Of a stretch of DNA of 64,000 nt, positions 7,423 through 15,987 are shown piece by piece. The notes under the pieces were generated by a model. It worked only from the letters and a program-made list of their open reading frames with translations, was not told the DNA's origin and did no database searches. This DNA is from an uncultured Bacteroidota bacterium (GTDB lineage Bacteria > Bacteroidota > Bacteroidia > Bacteroidales > P3), in assembly GCA_902793295.1 (NCBI GenBank), contig CADBDA010000011.1:1-64000 (forward strand), read 5' to 3'. Every line of letters starts with the position of its first letter. Within the stretch, counting starts at the first letter, position 1. Made by a program: the position numbers and the translations under genes.

Positions 7423-9078
7423 TCAGAGGGCCATCAGTTCGCTGGCGGTCTGCAGTGCTGCGGTGGTCGGCGGCTCGGCCGAGAGCATCACGGCAATTTC
7501 GTGTCGGCGTTCGTCGTCGTTGAGGGCACGGATGTTCGATGCGGTCTGGGTGTCGTCGGTTTCCTTGTAGACTTTGTAGTGCTGGTTGGCACGGGCGGCA
7601 ATCTGGGGCAGGTGGGTGATGGCTATCACCTGCATGGTTTGTGACATGCGCTGCATGATGCGGCCCACTTTGACCGACACGTCACCCGATATGCCGCTGT
7701 CAATCTCGTCGAAGATGATGGTGGGCAGCAGTACGGCGCGTGCGGTGAGTGCCTTGATGGTCAGCATCAGCCGCGACATTTCGCCGCCGGAGGCCACTTT
7801 CGAGAGTGGCTGCAACTGGCCGCCTTTGTTGGCGTTGAAGAGCAGGGTGACTTTGTCGTTGCCGAGGGGGCCGTAGTGCTCGCTGCTTTCCACGTGGGCT
7901 TTGAGGGTGGCGTTACCCATGCCCAAATCGGCCAGCAGGGGCGCGGCTTCCTGCTCCAATCGGATGGCGGCTTCGTGGCGCGACTGGCTGAGTCGGCTGC
8001 CTTTATGCTGCACCTCGACAAAGGCTTTGTCGACGGCTTCCATGACTTGCTGTATGCGTTGCCCTACGTTGTCGACGTCGTTCAGCTTCTGGTCCAGCTG
8101 CTGCTGCAGTTCGAGCAACTGTCCGATGGTGTCGACATTGTGCTTCTTTTGAAGCCTGTAGATGAGGTCCAGCCGTTCGTCGACCGCCTCTTGGCGTTCG
8201 GGCGAATAGGTGATGTCTTCGTTCAGCGACTCGACGGTCGATATGATGTCGCGCAGCTCGATGATGGTGGAGTCCATCCGTTCGTGCAACGATTTGATTT
8301 CGGGATGGCAGTCGCTGATTTTGTGCATGAGCGACAGACAGTAGTTGAGTTGCTGCAGGACAGCGTTCTCCTCGCCGTCGCAGCATTGCACGACTTGCGA
8401 AAGGGCTTGCTTGATATTCTCGGCGTTGGCCAGCAGCGTGGATTCCTGCTCGAGCGTCTCCTGTTCGCCGTCGCTGAGGTTGGCTTGGGACAATTCGTCG
8501 AAAAGAAACTTGTTGTAGTCGTAGTCTTTGCGTTGCTGCTGCTCCTGGGCGGTGAGTTGCTCGAGCTCGCGTTTCAGTCGGCTGTAGTCGTCGTACGACT
8601 GCCGATAGTCGGCCAGCAGCTGCTTGTTGTCGGCCAGGCTGTCGAGCAGCGCGATTTGGAAATCGCTGTCGGCCAGCAGCAGGGTGGCGTGTTGGGAATG
8701 GATGTCGATGATGTCGGTTCCCAACGCTCGCAGGAAGGCTACCGACACAGGGGTGTCGTTGACAAAGGCGCGCGATTTGCCGCCAGGCAGCAGCTCGCGA
8801 CGTATGATGGTCAGGTCGTCGTAGTCGACGTCGTTCTCTTCAAAGAGGGGTTGCAACTGAAGCTGTTGCAGGTCGAACTGGGCTTCAACGATGCATTTCT
8901 TGTCGGGATTGGAGAGTACCTTGCTGTCGGCTCGTTGGCCCAGCAGCAGTGCCAGGGCGCCCAGCAGGATGGACTTGCCGGCTCCGGTTTCGCCGGTGAT
9001 GGCGACAAAACCGGGATGGAAGTCAATGTCGCTTTGGCGTATCAGCGCGTAGTTTTCTATATGCAGGTGGCGGAGCAT
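7423..9078 (-). CDS. recN: DNA repair protein RecN
   Basis: 551-residue SMC-like ATPase for double-strand break repair. The N-terminal MLRHLHIENYALI start and the Walker A ITGETGAGKSILLGAL (residues about 28-43) are diagnostic. A central coiled-coil region (about 150-370, rich in Gln/Glu/Leu) separates them from the C-terminal half with the signature SKVASGGEMSRLMLTIKAL and Walker B PTIIFDEIDSGISGDV. Length is normal for RecN. It is in the minus-strand run between sufS (50 bp upstream) and the M23 gene. Confidence 0.96.
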   Translation of the reverse strand: MLRHLHIENYALIRQSDIDFHPGFVAITGETGAGKSILLGALALLLGQRADSKVLSNPDKKCIVEAQFDLQQLQLQPLFEENDVDYDDLTIIRRELLPGGKSRAFVNDTPVSVAFLRALGTDIIDIHSQHATLLLADSDFQIALLDSLADNKQLLADYRQSYDDYSRLKRELEQLTAQEQQQRKDYDYNKFLFDELSQANLSDGEQETLEQESTLLANAENIKQALSQVVQCCDGEENAVLQQLNYCLSLMHKISDCHPEIKSLHERMDSTIIELRDIISTVESLNEDITYSPERQEAVDERLDLIYRLQKKHNVDTIGQLLELQQQLDQKLNDVDNVGQRIQQVMEAVDKAFVEVQHKGSRLSQSRHEAAIRLEQEAAPLLADLGMGNATLKAHVESSEHYGPLGNDKVTLLFNANKGGQLQPLSKVASGGEMSRLMLTIKALTARAVLLPTIIFDEIDSGISGDVSVKVGRIMQRMSQTMQVIAITHLPQIAARANQHYKVYKETDDTQTASNIRALNDDERRHEIAVMLSAEPPTTAALQTASELMAL

Positions 9079-9128
9079 CTTGTTGTCTTACTGTGTGCGG
9101 GGTTTGTGTTTTGGTTCTGTGTGTGGGC

Positions 9129-10334
9129 TCAGTCGAGCATGGGCGCAATGCGTCGGAGGGCGGCAATGAGGATGTCGACTTCCTCGCGTGTGTTGTAGAC
9201 GGCGAAGGAGGCGCGCACGGTGCCGGGAATGCCATAACGGTCCATGATGGGCTGCGTGCAGTGGTGGCCGGTGCGGACCGCTATGCCCAGCTTGTCGAGC
9301 AGGGTGCCCACATCGTAGGGATGGGCGTTGCCAAGAAGGAACGAGATGACGGAGGTCTTGTGGGGCGCGGTGCCGAAGATTCTGATGTTGTCGAATTCAA
9401 GCAGTTGGCGTGTGGCGTAGTCGGTCAGCTCCTGCTCTTGTCGGGCAATGGTGTCGATGCCGGTCTGCTGCATGAAGTCGATGGCGGCCTGCAACCCCAG
9501 CACGTCGCCCACCGAGGGGGTGCCGGCTTCGAATTTGAAGGGCAGCTCGTTGTAGGTGGTACGCTCGAAGGTGACATCCTTGATCATCTCGCCGCCGCCT
9601 TGGTAGGGGGGCATCTCTTCCAGCCATTTCTCGCGTCCGTACATGACGCCGACGCCCATGGGAGCATACATCTTGTGGCCTGAAAAGCAGTAGAAGTCGC
9701 AGTCCAGCGCCTGCACATCCACCGCCATGTGCGATATGGCTTGGGCGCCGTCGACAAGTACGGGCACCTGGTGGCTGTGGGCTATGCGGACAATGTCGGC
9801 AATGGGGTTGATGGTTCCCAGGGTGTTGCTGACGTGGTTTACAGCTACAATACGGGTGCGTTCGTTGATGAGCTGCTCGAGGGCGACAAGGTCGAGTACG
9901 CCTTCGTCGCTGAAGGGGATGACGCGCAGATGGGCGCCGTGCCGTTCGCAGGCCAGCTGCCAGGGGACGATGTTGCTGTGGTGTTCCATGGCGGAGACTA
10001 TCACCTCGTCGCCTTCTCCGATGTATCGCTGGGCGAAAGAGGAGGCTACCAGATTGATGCTTTCCGTCGTGCCACGGGTGAAGACGATTTCGTTGGATTG
10101 GCGGGCGTTGATGAGTCGCTGCACGGCCTTGCGGGTGTTTTCATAGGCTTCGGTGGCCTGGGCGGCCAGATAATGGGCGCCACGGTGTATGTTGCTGTTG
10201 AGCGTTGTGTAGTAGCGGCACAGTGCGTCGACGACCGACTGGGGCTTCTGTGTGGTGGCTGCGTTGTCGAAATAAACCAGCGGCTTGTTGTAGACGGTCT
10301 GGTTCAGCAGAGGAAATTGTGATCGGATGTCCAT
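9129..10334 (-). CDS. sufS: Cysteine desulfurase, SufS type
   Basis: 401 residues starting MDIRSQFPLLN. PLP-dependent enzyme releasing sulfur from cysteine for Fe-S cluster assembly. Visible: YFDNAATTQKP near the N-terminus, NSNIHRGAHYL, the His-Asn cofactor region (SAMEHHSNIVPW), DGAQAISH, the PLP lysine in CFSGHKMYAPMG, and the catalytic Cys loop RTGHHCTQP near the end. This is the group II (SufS/CsdB) pattern. The other suf genes (sufBCD, sufE/U) are not nearby. An upstream in-frame ATG at 10460 would add 42 residues with no family match and overlap the small gene upstream. Confidence 0.93.
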   Translation of the reverse strand: MDIRSQFPLLNQTVYNKPLVYFDNAATTQKPQSVVDALCRYYTTLNSNIHRGAHYLAAQATEAYENTRKAVQRLINARQSNEIVFTRGTTESINLVASSFAQRYIGEGDEVIVSAMEHHSNIVPWQLACERHGAHLRVIPFSDEGVLDLVALEQLINERTRIVAVNHVSNTLGTINPIADIVRIAHSHQVPVLVDGAQAISHMAVDVQALDCDFYCFSGHKMYAPMGVGVMYGREKWLEEMPPYQGGGEMIKDVTFERTTYNELPFKFEAGTPSVGDVLGLQAAIDFMQQTGIDTIARQEQELTDYATRQLLEFDNIRIFGTAPHKTSVISFLLGNAHPYDVGTLLDKLGIAVRTGHHCTQPIMDRYGIPGTVRASFAVYNTREEVDILIAALRRIAPMLD

Positions 10335-10378
10335 GATTGGGTGGTTGGTTGGCGATGGGTGGCAGTGGGCGGTTGGTG

Positions 10379-10531
10379 TCAGAGTTGCTTGTATTTGACA
10401 AACATCACCACGAGGTAGACTATCAGCAACAGCAATACGATGTAGAAGGCCCAGCTGCATCCTGCCTTGGGCAGCGGACGGTCCTTGCGTAGCATGAGCC
10501 GCTTCCAGTCTATTTTGTTCTCGTCGCTCAT
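10379..10531 (-). CDS. Small single-pass membrane protein, 50 aa
   Basis: A 50-codon frame starting MSDENKIDWKRLML and ending VKYKQL, 20 bp after the DedA gene and 44 bp before sufS, in the same direction. It has a charged N-terminal half (about 1-25, net basic near KDRPLPK), one hydrophobic helix (about 28-45: AFYIVLLLLIVYLVVMF), and a short basic tail, giving an N-in topology by the positive-inside rule or the reverse. No known domain is recognised. Tight packing and a sensible protein composition argue for a real gene. A role linked to DedA or to the envelope is only a guess. Confidence 0.65.
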   Translation of the reverse strand: MSDENKIDWKRLMLRKDRPLPKAGCSWAFYIVLLLLIVYLVVMFVKYKQL

Positions 10532-10551
10532 CGGGGGGTCGTGGTTAGGGG

Positions 10552-11430
10552 TTAGGCTTGCTGTTTTTTCCGCTTGCGGACAATGGCGCGGACAATGTAG
10601 AAGCACACCACGACGACAAAGATGACAATGATGACCTTCGACAGCAGTCCGCTGTATTTGTAGATGAATGCCATACCGCCGGCTTTGGCTGCCATATAGC
10701 CCAGCAGTCCGAGAATGGTGTTCCAAATGCCGGCGCCGATGAAGGTGTAGAGGCTGAAGACCCAGAAGTTCATCCGCGACAGTCCGGCGGGAATGGAGAT
10801 GAGCTGCCGGATGACGGGAATCAGTCGTCCGACAAGTGTGCTGACCACGCCGTGCTCGTTGAAGTAATGCTCGGCGCGCTCCATCTTCTCCGACGACAGT
10901 GAGAGGGCATGGCCCAACTTGCTGTCGGCAAACTTGTAGATGATGGGGCGGCCCAGCCACAACGAGAGGAAGTAGTTGATGTATGCACCCAGCAGGGCTC
11001 CCAGCGTGCCGATCAGCACAATGAGCCATATCTTCATATCGCTGCGTCCGTCGGGTTCGGCGGCAACGAGGGCTGCGGGGGGTATGACGATTTCGGAAGG
11101 GAAGGGGATGAAGGAGCTCTCAAGCGTCATCAGAGCGCCCACCAGGGTGTAGTCCATGTTGTCGATGTATTTGTCGACCACCCAGCCTACCCATCCGTGG
11201 TAGTGTGCTTTGGCATCTTCCAGTCCGTCGTTGTCGCTGTTGGCTGTGGCTGGCTGCGGCGTGGTTGCAGTGAGGTCGGCAACGGCTTCGTCGTCGTTCA
11301 TCTCTTGGGCGATGAAGTCGGTCTCGGTGGCTTCAAAGGCGGCCACCAGCGAGTCGTCGTTTTGGGCCTTGAGGGGCAGCGCCATCAAGGCCAGAAGGCA
11401 GAAAAGAATCAGTTTCTGTCGGGTTCTCAT
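10552..11430 (-). CDS. DedA/VTT-domain membrane protein with an N-terminal secretory extension
   Basis: 292 residues. The DedA (SNARE-associated/VTT) domain spans about 95-285: ESSFIPFPSEIVIPPAALVAA, the YFLSLWLGRP segment, GRLIPVIRQLISIPAG (conserved Arg and Pro), and several hydrophobic helices with a basic tail (RKRKKQQA). DedA proteins are thought to flip undecaprenyl phosphate or phospholipids. The first ~22 residues look like a cleavable signal peptide (LLALMALPLKAQ), followed by a ~60-residue acidic linker (AFEATETDFIAQEMNDDEA) before the domain, which is unlike the ~200-residue standard form. 16 bp follow the TPR gene upstream. Confidence 0.85.
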   Translation of the reverse strand: MRTRQKLILFCLLALMALPLKAQNDDSLVAAFEATETDFIAQEMNDDEAVADLTATTPQPATANSDNDGLEDAKAHYHGWVGWVVDKYIDNMDYTLVGALMTLESSFIPFPSEIVIPPAALVAAEPDGRSDMKIWLIVLIGTLGALLGAYINYFLSLWLGRPIIYKFADSKLGHALSLSSEKMERAEHYFNEHGVVSTLVGRLIPVIRQLISIPAGLSRMNFWVFSLYTFIGAGIWNTILGLLGYMAAKAGGMAFIYKYSGLLSKVIIVIFVVVVCFYIVRAIVRKRKKQQA

Positions 11431-11446
11431 GGGTCAAAGGAATGTG

Positions 11447-12880
11447 TTATTGTTTGTTTTCTATGTAATTCTCGGTTTCGTGGCGATGGGAGAGGATGAT
11501 GTTCATCACATCGATGTCGTAGCCCAGTTCGGGACAGTATTCCAGAAGCTCGTTTTCACCTTCGGCGCTGTCGTAGATGCAGGCGCGCACGGCGTTGAAG
11601 AGCATGTTGCGCATGCCACAGTGCAGGTAGCAGAGGGCCAGCCGTTTGTTGAATTCCAGCACCATCTCGCAGTCGGGCAGCCCGCGGGTGAGGGCGTCGA
11701 TGGCCATCTCGTATTTCTGCTGCATGATGAGGTAGTCGGCATAGGCCAGCCATCCCTCTTCAAAGTCGGTGAAATAGGGCTGGGCGCATTCGAACATCTG
11801 GTCGGCCTTGGCCAGGTCGCCGCTGTCGGCGTAGATGAGCGCCAGGGTGGTCATGTACAGTGGTGATTCCATGTCGATTTTCAACGCCTTTTGGGCGCAT
11901 TCGATGGCCGAGGTGTAGGAGCGTGTCATGCTGTAGGAAAGCGAAAGGGCATGCCATGCTTCTGCATAGTAGGGGTCCTCCTGCAGCGCTTTGTGGTAGT
12001 AGATGTTGGCGGTGACGGGGTTGTTGATGGTCCGGAAGATTTCGGCAATGCGGAAGTAGACATAGGCTTTGTCGGGGGCATGCTCGATGGCGTCGTGGAG
12101 TGTGGCGACTGCCTGCTGGTAGTCTTCCATGTAGTCGTAGCACACCGACAACTGGATGTAGGCGGTGTAGAAGGTGCTGTCGATGGCGATGGCATATTGG
12201 TAGGCGTCGACGGCTTTCTCGTAAAGTGACACGGTGAGGTAGGCGTCGCCCAGACAGTACCAGCCCACCTTGGAATAGGGATGCTGTTCGACAAAGTGCG
12301 AGAAGAATTGTATCCAACGATCGGTGGCGTTGTCGTCGTCGTAGCAGTTGGCCAGCTCGTAGAGCGAATGCTCGTCGTCGGGGTTCTCTCGTAGGGCGCG
12401 ACGGTAGTAGTTGCGGGCTTCGCTGAGCTGGTTCATCTTCACATATTCGTCGGCAATATTGCTGTAGGTGGTGCCCAGTTCGTAGCCGTCGGTAGCGGCT
12501 TTGTGAAAGTATTGAATGGCTTTGCGCGGCTGTTCCAATGCGCTGTATATCACCCCGTGGGCGTAAAGCACATCGGTGTTGTCGGGTTCCATCTGCTCCA
12601 GTTGCTTCAGCAGCGCGTGTGCTTCTTTGTAGCGCTCCTTGAAGCAGAGCAGGTGTACACGACGCAGACGTATCTCGTTCGAGGTGGGGAATAGCGTCTC
12701 GCCATAGCGGACGGACTTCTCCAGCATCTCGCCGTCGGCTGTTTCCAGATAGAAGTCTATGATGGCTTCCAACTGGTCGACATCGTAGTAGCGACTGTCG
12801 CCGCGGCTCTGCATGGCTTCAAAGTCCAGTACCAGCTCCTTGACTTCCTTGTGATAGTTTTTGAATCGGTCTGTATTCAT
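11447..12880 (-). CDS. Tetratricopeptide repeat protein
   Basis: 477 residues from MNTDRFKNYHKEV. No signal peptide or membrane span, so probably cytosolic. The RYYDVDQLEAIIDFYLE segment near the N-terminus is typical of a Bacteroidales TPR family, followed by ten or so degenerate TPR units (for example ATDGYELGTTYSNIADEYVK, NYYRRALRENPDDEHSLYEL, YYHKALQEDPYYAEAWHAL). TPRs bind partner proteins; the partner is unknown. It is the first gene after the promoter at 12947-12954 and heads a run of seven minus-strand genes to aroK. An upstream ATG at 12913 would add 11 residues; MNTD is preferred by family-like starts. Confidence 0.85.
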   Translation of the reverse strand: MNTDRFKNYHKEVKELVLDFEAMQSRGDSRYYDVDQLEAIIDFYLETADGEMLEKSVRYGETLFPTSNEIRLRRVHLLCFKERYKEAHALLKQLEQMEPDNTDVLYAHGVIYSALEQPRKAIQYFHKAATDGYELGTTYSNIADEYVKMNQLSEARNYYRRALRENPDDEHSLYELANCYDDDNATDRWIQFFSHFVEQHPYSKVGWYCLGDAYLTVSLYEKAVDAYQYAIAIDSTFYTAYIQLSVCYDYMEDYQQAVATLHDAIEHAPDKAYVYFRIAEIFRTINNPVTANIYYHKALQEDPYYAEAWHALSLSYSMTRSYTSAIECAQKALKIDMESPLYMTTLALIYADSGDLAKADQMFECAQPYFTDFEEGWLAYADYLIMQQKYEMAIDALTRGLPDCEMVLEFNKRLALCYLHCGMRNMLFNAVRACIYDSAEGENELLEYCPELGYDIDVMNIILSHRHETENYIENKQ

Positions 12881-12946
12881 TGGCTGCCTGTACAATACAA
12901 TAACTTTCACCAACTTACATAGTGTATGCGTGGTGAATGTCGATTA

Positions 12947-12954
12947 CAAAGATA
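12947..12954 (-). promoter_or_regulatory. -7 promoter box for the TPR-to-aroK gene run
   Basis: On the minus strand the bases read TATCTTTG, a perfect TAnnTTTG box, 67 bp before the TPR start codon. It is the only such box seen for the following seven closely spaced genes. Confidence 0.7.
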
Positions 12955-13018
12955 CGATTATTTTGGAAGTGGTTATAATATAGTAACCTATATTTATAAA
13001 ATGTTTTATCAACAGCAG

Positions 13019-13441
13019 CTATTCGCGGCACAGGGCTTCGACGGCCAGGGCGTAGCCCTCCAGACCGAGTCCGCAGATCATGCCCCTGCAGGCGGAACTG
13101 ATGAAGGAATGGTGGCGGTAGTCCTCGCGTGCGAAGATGTTGGACAGATGGACCTCGATGGCTGGGGCGGTGACGGCAAGCAAGGCGTCGCGCAAGGCTA
13201 CCGAGGTGTGGCTGTAGCCACCGCAGTTGACAATGATGCCGTCAGCGGTGAAGCCTACCTGCTGTATGCGGTCGATGAGTTCACCTTCAATGTTGCTCTG
13301 GTAGTAGCCCAGCTCGATGTCGGGGAACCGCTGGCGGAGACACGCTATCCATTCGTCCATGCGCTGGGTGCCATAGTGTTGGGGTTCGCGTATGCCGGTA
13401 AGGTTCAGGTTGGGGCCGTTGATGATCTCTATCCTTTTCAT
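13019..13441 (-). CDS. aroQ: 3-Dehydroquinate dehydratase, type II
   Basis: 140 residues; dodecameric cytosolic enzyme converting 3-dehydroquinate to 3-dehydroshikimate. Motifs: IINGPNLNLTGIREPQHYG with the catalytic Tyr; QSNIEGELIDRIQ; NCGGYSHTSVALRDA (usual form NPGAYTHTS, so Pro to Cys and Ala to Gly here); EVHLSNIFAREDYRHHSF with the catalytic His region. Length is normal. The start at 13441 is chosen because the family begins at MKRIEIINGPN and because the longer frame (to 13489) would run across the promoter box at 13477-13484. Confidence 0.93.
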   Translation of the reverse strand: MKRIEIINGPNLNLTGIREPQHYGTQRMDEWIACLRQRFPDIELGYYQSNIEGELIDRIQQVGFTADGIIVNCGGYSHTSVALRDALLAVTAPAIEVHLSNIFAREDYRHHSFISSACRGMICGLGLEGYALAVEALCRE

Positions 13442-13476
13442 TGTCGTTGTGTCTTGGGTGGCTGTTTCAGCGACTG

Positions 13477-13484
13477 CAAAAGTA
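13477..13484 (-). promoter_or_regulatory. -7 promoter box for aroQ
   Basis: Minus strand reads TACTTTTG followed by C, matching TAnnTTTGc, 36 bp before the aroQ start codon. This gives a short leader. Confidence 0.7.
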
Positions 13485-13543
13485 CACAAAAGTTTTTGTT
13501 CGGGAAAATATTTGTTGCATGTCGCTGTCCGGCTGAAAGATAT

Positions 13544-13576
13544 AAAAAAAGCGGCTCCGAATTCGGAACCGCTTTT
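13544..13576 (-). terminator. Rho-independent terminator of gdhA
   Basis: On the minus strand AAGCGGTTCCGAATTCGGAGCCGCTT forms a GC-rich stem with one mismatch and is followed by a run of seven T. It begins about 30 bp after the gdhA stop codon. The A run on the other flank could let it work weakly in both directions. Confidence 0.88.
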
Positions 13577-13606
13577 CTTGTTTGACGTATGTCTTCGTTG
13601 CAGGGA

Positions 13607-14950
13607 TTAGATGATACCCTGAGCGAGCATAGCCTTGGCAACACGCATGAAACCGGCGATGTTGGCACCCTTCACATAGTTGATGGTACCGTCGGCCTGC
13701 TTGCCGTATTCAACGCACATGTCATAGATGTCGTTCATGATCTTGTGCAGTTTCTGGTCGACTTCAGGAGCGGTCCAGTTGATGTGACCAGCGTTCTGGC
13801 AGATTTCGAGGCCAGAGGTGGCAACACCACCAGCGTTGACAGCCTTACCGGGGCCGAAGGGGATCTTGGCACCCTGGATGGCAGCGATAGCGCCGGGCTG
13901 GCAGCCCATGTTGGAAACTTCAGCAACATACTTCACGCCGTTAGCGATAAGTTCTTTGGCATCCTCTTCAGCCATTTCGTTCTGGAAGGCGCAGGGGCAA
14001 GCGATGTCGCACTTGACAGTCCAAGCTTTCTTACCAGCGGTGAATTTGGCTTTGCCGGGGAATTTGTCGGCCATATCCTGAACCTTGTTGCGGTTGGAGG
14101 CGCGCATTACGAGCATGTAGTCAATCATCTCTTTGGTGATGCCGTCAGCGATTTCGCAGACGCCGTCGGGACCGGAGATAGCAACAACCTTGGCACCGAG
14201 TTCGGTAGCCTTGATGGCAGCACCCCAAGCCACGTTGCCGAAGCCGGAGAGGGCGATACGTTTGCCTTCCATCTTGTCACCTTTCTCTTTCACCATGCGC
14301 TCGACATAGTAGATAGCACCGAAACCGGTAGCTTCGGGACGGATCAGAGAACCACCCCAGCCGTAGCTCTTGCCAGTGAGGGCACCAGTGGAGTGCTCGC
14401 GGGCGATTTTCTTGTAAGCACCATAGAGGTAGCCAATTTCGCGGCCGCCAACGCCTACGTCACCAGCGGGGCTGTCCTGATCGGGACCGATGTTGCGCCA
14501 CAGCTCATACATGAAGGCCTGGCAGAAACGCATGATTTCTTCGTCGGTCTTTCCAACGGGATCGAAATCAGCACCACCCTTACCACCGCCGAGAGGCAGG
14601 TTGGTCAGGCTGTTCTTGAAGATCTGCTCGAAACCTAAGAATTTCAACATGGAAACGTTCACCTTGGGGTGGAAACGGAGACCGCCTTTGTATGCACCGA
14701 GAGCGGCATTGTACTGCACACGGTAGCCGAGGTTGGTCTGGACTTCACCGTTGCGGTCAACCCAGGTCACGCGGAAAGTGAAGATACGATCGGGCTCAAC
14801 AAGACGCTCGACGATCTTAGCTTTTTCGAATTCAGGATGCTGGTTGTAGACTTCTTCGATTGACTCGAGGACTTCGCGAACGGCCTGCAAGTACTCGTTT
14901 TCACCCGGATGCTTGGCTTCCAGGTTGGCAATAATTTGTTTAACTTCCAT
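13607..14950 (-). CDS. gdhA: NADP-type glutamate dehydrogenase
   Basis: 447 residues, hexameric enzyme joining ammonia and 2-oxoglutarate to glutamate. Motifs: VQYNAALGAYKGGLRFHP, LPLGGGKGGADFDP (catalytic Lys and glycine-rich region), PAGDVGVGGREIGYLYGAYK, the Rossmann GFGNVAWGAAIKA, and NAGGVATSGLE near the C-terminus. The long N-terminal part (FTFRVTWVDRNGEVQTNLG) and length are those of the NADP-dependent hexameric class. It is a single-gene unit with its own promoter (14996-15003) and terminator. Together with glnA elsewhere in the window it covers both ammonium-assimilation routes. Confidence 0.96.
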   Translation of the reverse strand: MEVKQIIANLEAKHPGENEYLQAVREVLESIEEVYNQHPEFEKAKIVERLVEPDRIFTFRVTWVDRNGEVQTNLGYRVQYNAALGAYKGGLRFHPKVNVSMLKFLGFEQIFKNSLTNLPLGGGKGGADFDPVGKTDEEIMRFCQAFMYELWRNIGPDQDSPAGDVGVGGREIGYLYGAYKKIAREHSTGALTGKSYGWGGSLIRPEATGFGAIYYVERMVKEKGDKMEGKRIALSGFGNVAWGAAIKATELGAKVVAISGPDGVCEIADGITKEMIDYMLVMRASNRNKVQDMADKFPGKAKFTAGKKAWTVKCDIACPCAFQNEMAEEDAKELIANGVKYVAEVSNMGCQPGAIAAIQGAKIPFGPGKAVNAGGVATSGLEICQNAGHINWTAPEVDQKLHKIMNDIYDMCVEYGKQADGTINYVKGANIAGFMRVAKAMLAQGII

Positions 14951-14995
14951 GATATTTAATAATTTATATTAAAATTTGTTTTTGGATTGAGAAAA

Positions 14996-15003
14996 CAAAT
15001 GTA
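14996..15003 (-). promoter_or_regulatory. -7 promoter box for gdhA
   Basis: Minus strand reads TACATTTG, matching TAnnTTTG, 45 bp before the gdhA start codon, in an AT-rich gap. Confidence 0.7.
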
Positions 15004-15050
15004 CTACATTTTATTGAAACGAAAAAATTTTTTTCCATTTATTTTACTGC

Positions 15051-15863
15051 TCACTTGTTATAGCACTGATGCACAAAGTCGGAGAGCCGCCGTTTGACGT
15101 ATTCGCGATCTTCCATGAACGACATGTGGGCCACGTCGTCCAGCAGCAGCACCTCGCTGCGATGGGGAAGCATGGCCTGCGACAGGCCTACTTCGACGGG
15201 AATGCGTTTGTCGTTTTTGCCATAGACAAACAGCACAGGGACGTCCAGATTGGCCAGCAGCGGCACACGCGAGGTGCGCACCTTCATGCCGCGTTGGGCT
15301 GCCAGAATGCCTTCTTCTCGCGTCTCCAGGCATTGGTCGCGCAACTCCATGATGTCTTGTGCCAGGTATTCGCGCTTGCTCTCGTCAAAGAGGTTGGTGA
15401 TGAAATCGACAATGAATCCGGCGCGGTTTTGATGCACCTGCCGGCAGACGTCGTCGCGTCGGCTACGGGTCTCCGCACTGTCGGCCATGGCGTGCGAATG
15501 GAGCAGCGCGAAGCCTTTGAGCATGAATCTGTAGCGGTCGGCAAAGGCTAGTGCGACATAGCCGCCCATGGAGTGTCCGCACATGACGCATTGCTCCACA
15601 CCACAGGCGTCGAGAACCGCTTTGACGGCGTTGGCCATAAAGTCCATCGTGTGGACCTCGGAATAGGTGGCGCTGTAGCCGTGTCCGGGCAGGTCGATGG
15701 TGATGACGCGCAGATGGCGCATGTACGACAGTGTGAACGAACTCCACACGTCTAGGCATTGCAGGAACCCGTGCAGCAGCACCACGGTCTCAGAATGTTC
15801 GCGACCGTCGTCGCGGTAGTGTATCTCGCGACCCTCGAACAGTATCGTCTTGTGTTTCTCCAT
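15051..15863 (-). CDS. Alpha/beta hydrolase
   Basis: 270-residue cytosolic hydrolase of the alpha/beta fold. It shows VVLLHGFLQ (oxyanion-hole loop), the nucleophile elbow CGHSMGGYVALAF (Ser at about residue 98), the acid residue in VLFVYGKNDKRIP, and the catalytic His in LLDDVAHMSFMED, so the triad is complete. The cap region is helical and charged. The family covers esterases, lactonases and C-C hydrolases; the substrate cannot be told. It is a single gene with its own -7 box; its neighbours upstream belong to another unit. Confidence 0.88.
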   Translation of the reverse strand: MEKHKTILFEGREIHYRDDGREHSETVVLLHGFLQCLDVWSSFTLSYMRHLRVITIDLPGHGYSATYSEVHTMDFMANAVKAVLDACGVEQCVMCGHSMGGYVALAFADRYRFMLKGFALLHSHAMADSAETRSRRDDVCRQVHQNRAGFIVDFITNLFDESKREYLAQDIMELRDQCLETREEGILAAQRGMKVRTSRVPLLANLDVPVLFVYGKNDKRIPVEVGLSQAMLPHRSEVLLLDDVAHMSFMEDREYVKRRLSDFVHQCYNK

Positions 15864-15905
15864 GGCAGTAAGTTTTTGTTACGGAACAGTTTCCGAAATC
15901 GGGTA

Positions 15906-15913
15906 CAAAATTA
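15906..15913 (-). promoter_or_regulatory. -7 promoter box for the alpha/beta hydrolase
   Basis: Minus strand reads TAATTTTG, matching TAnnTTTG, 42 bp before the start codon. Confidence 0.6.
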
Positions 15914-15987
15914 CTGGCTTTTTTTGGATGGAAACAAGCTGACGCGAAAAAGAAATCCGCAACGAATTGTTGATAAGTCCCAAAAAA

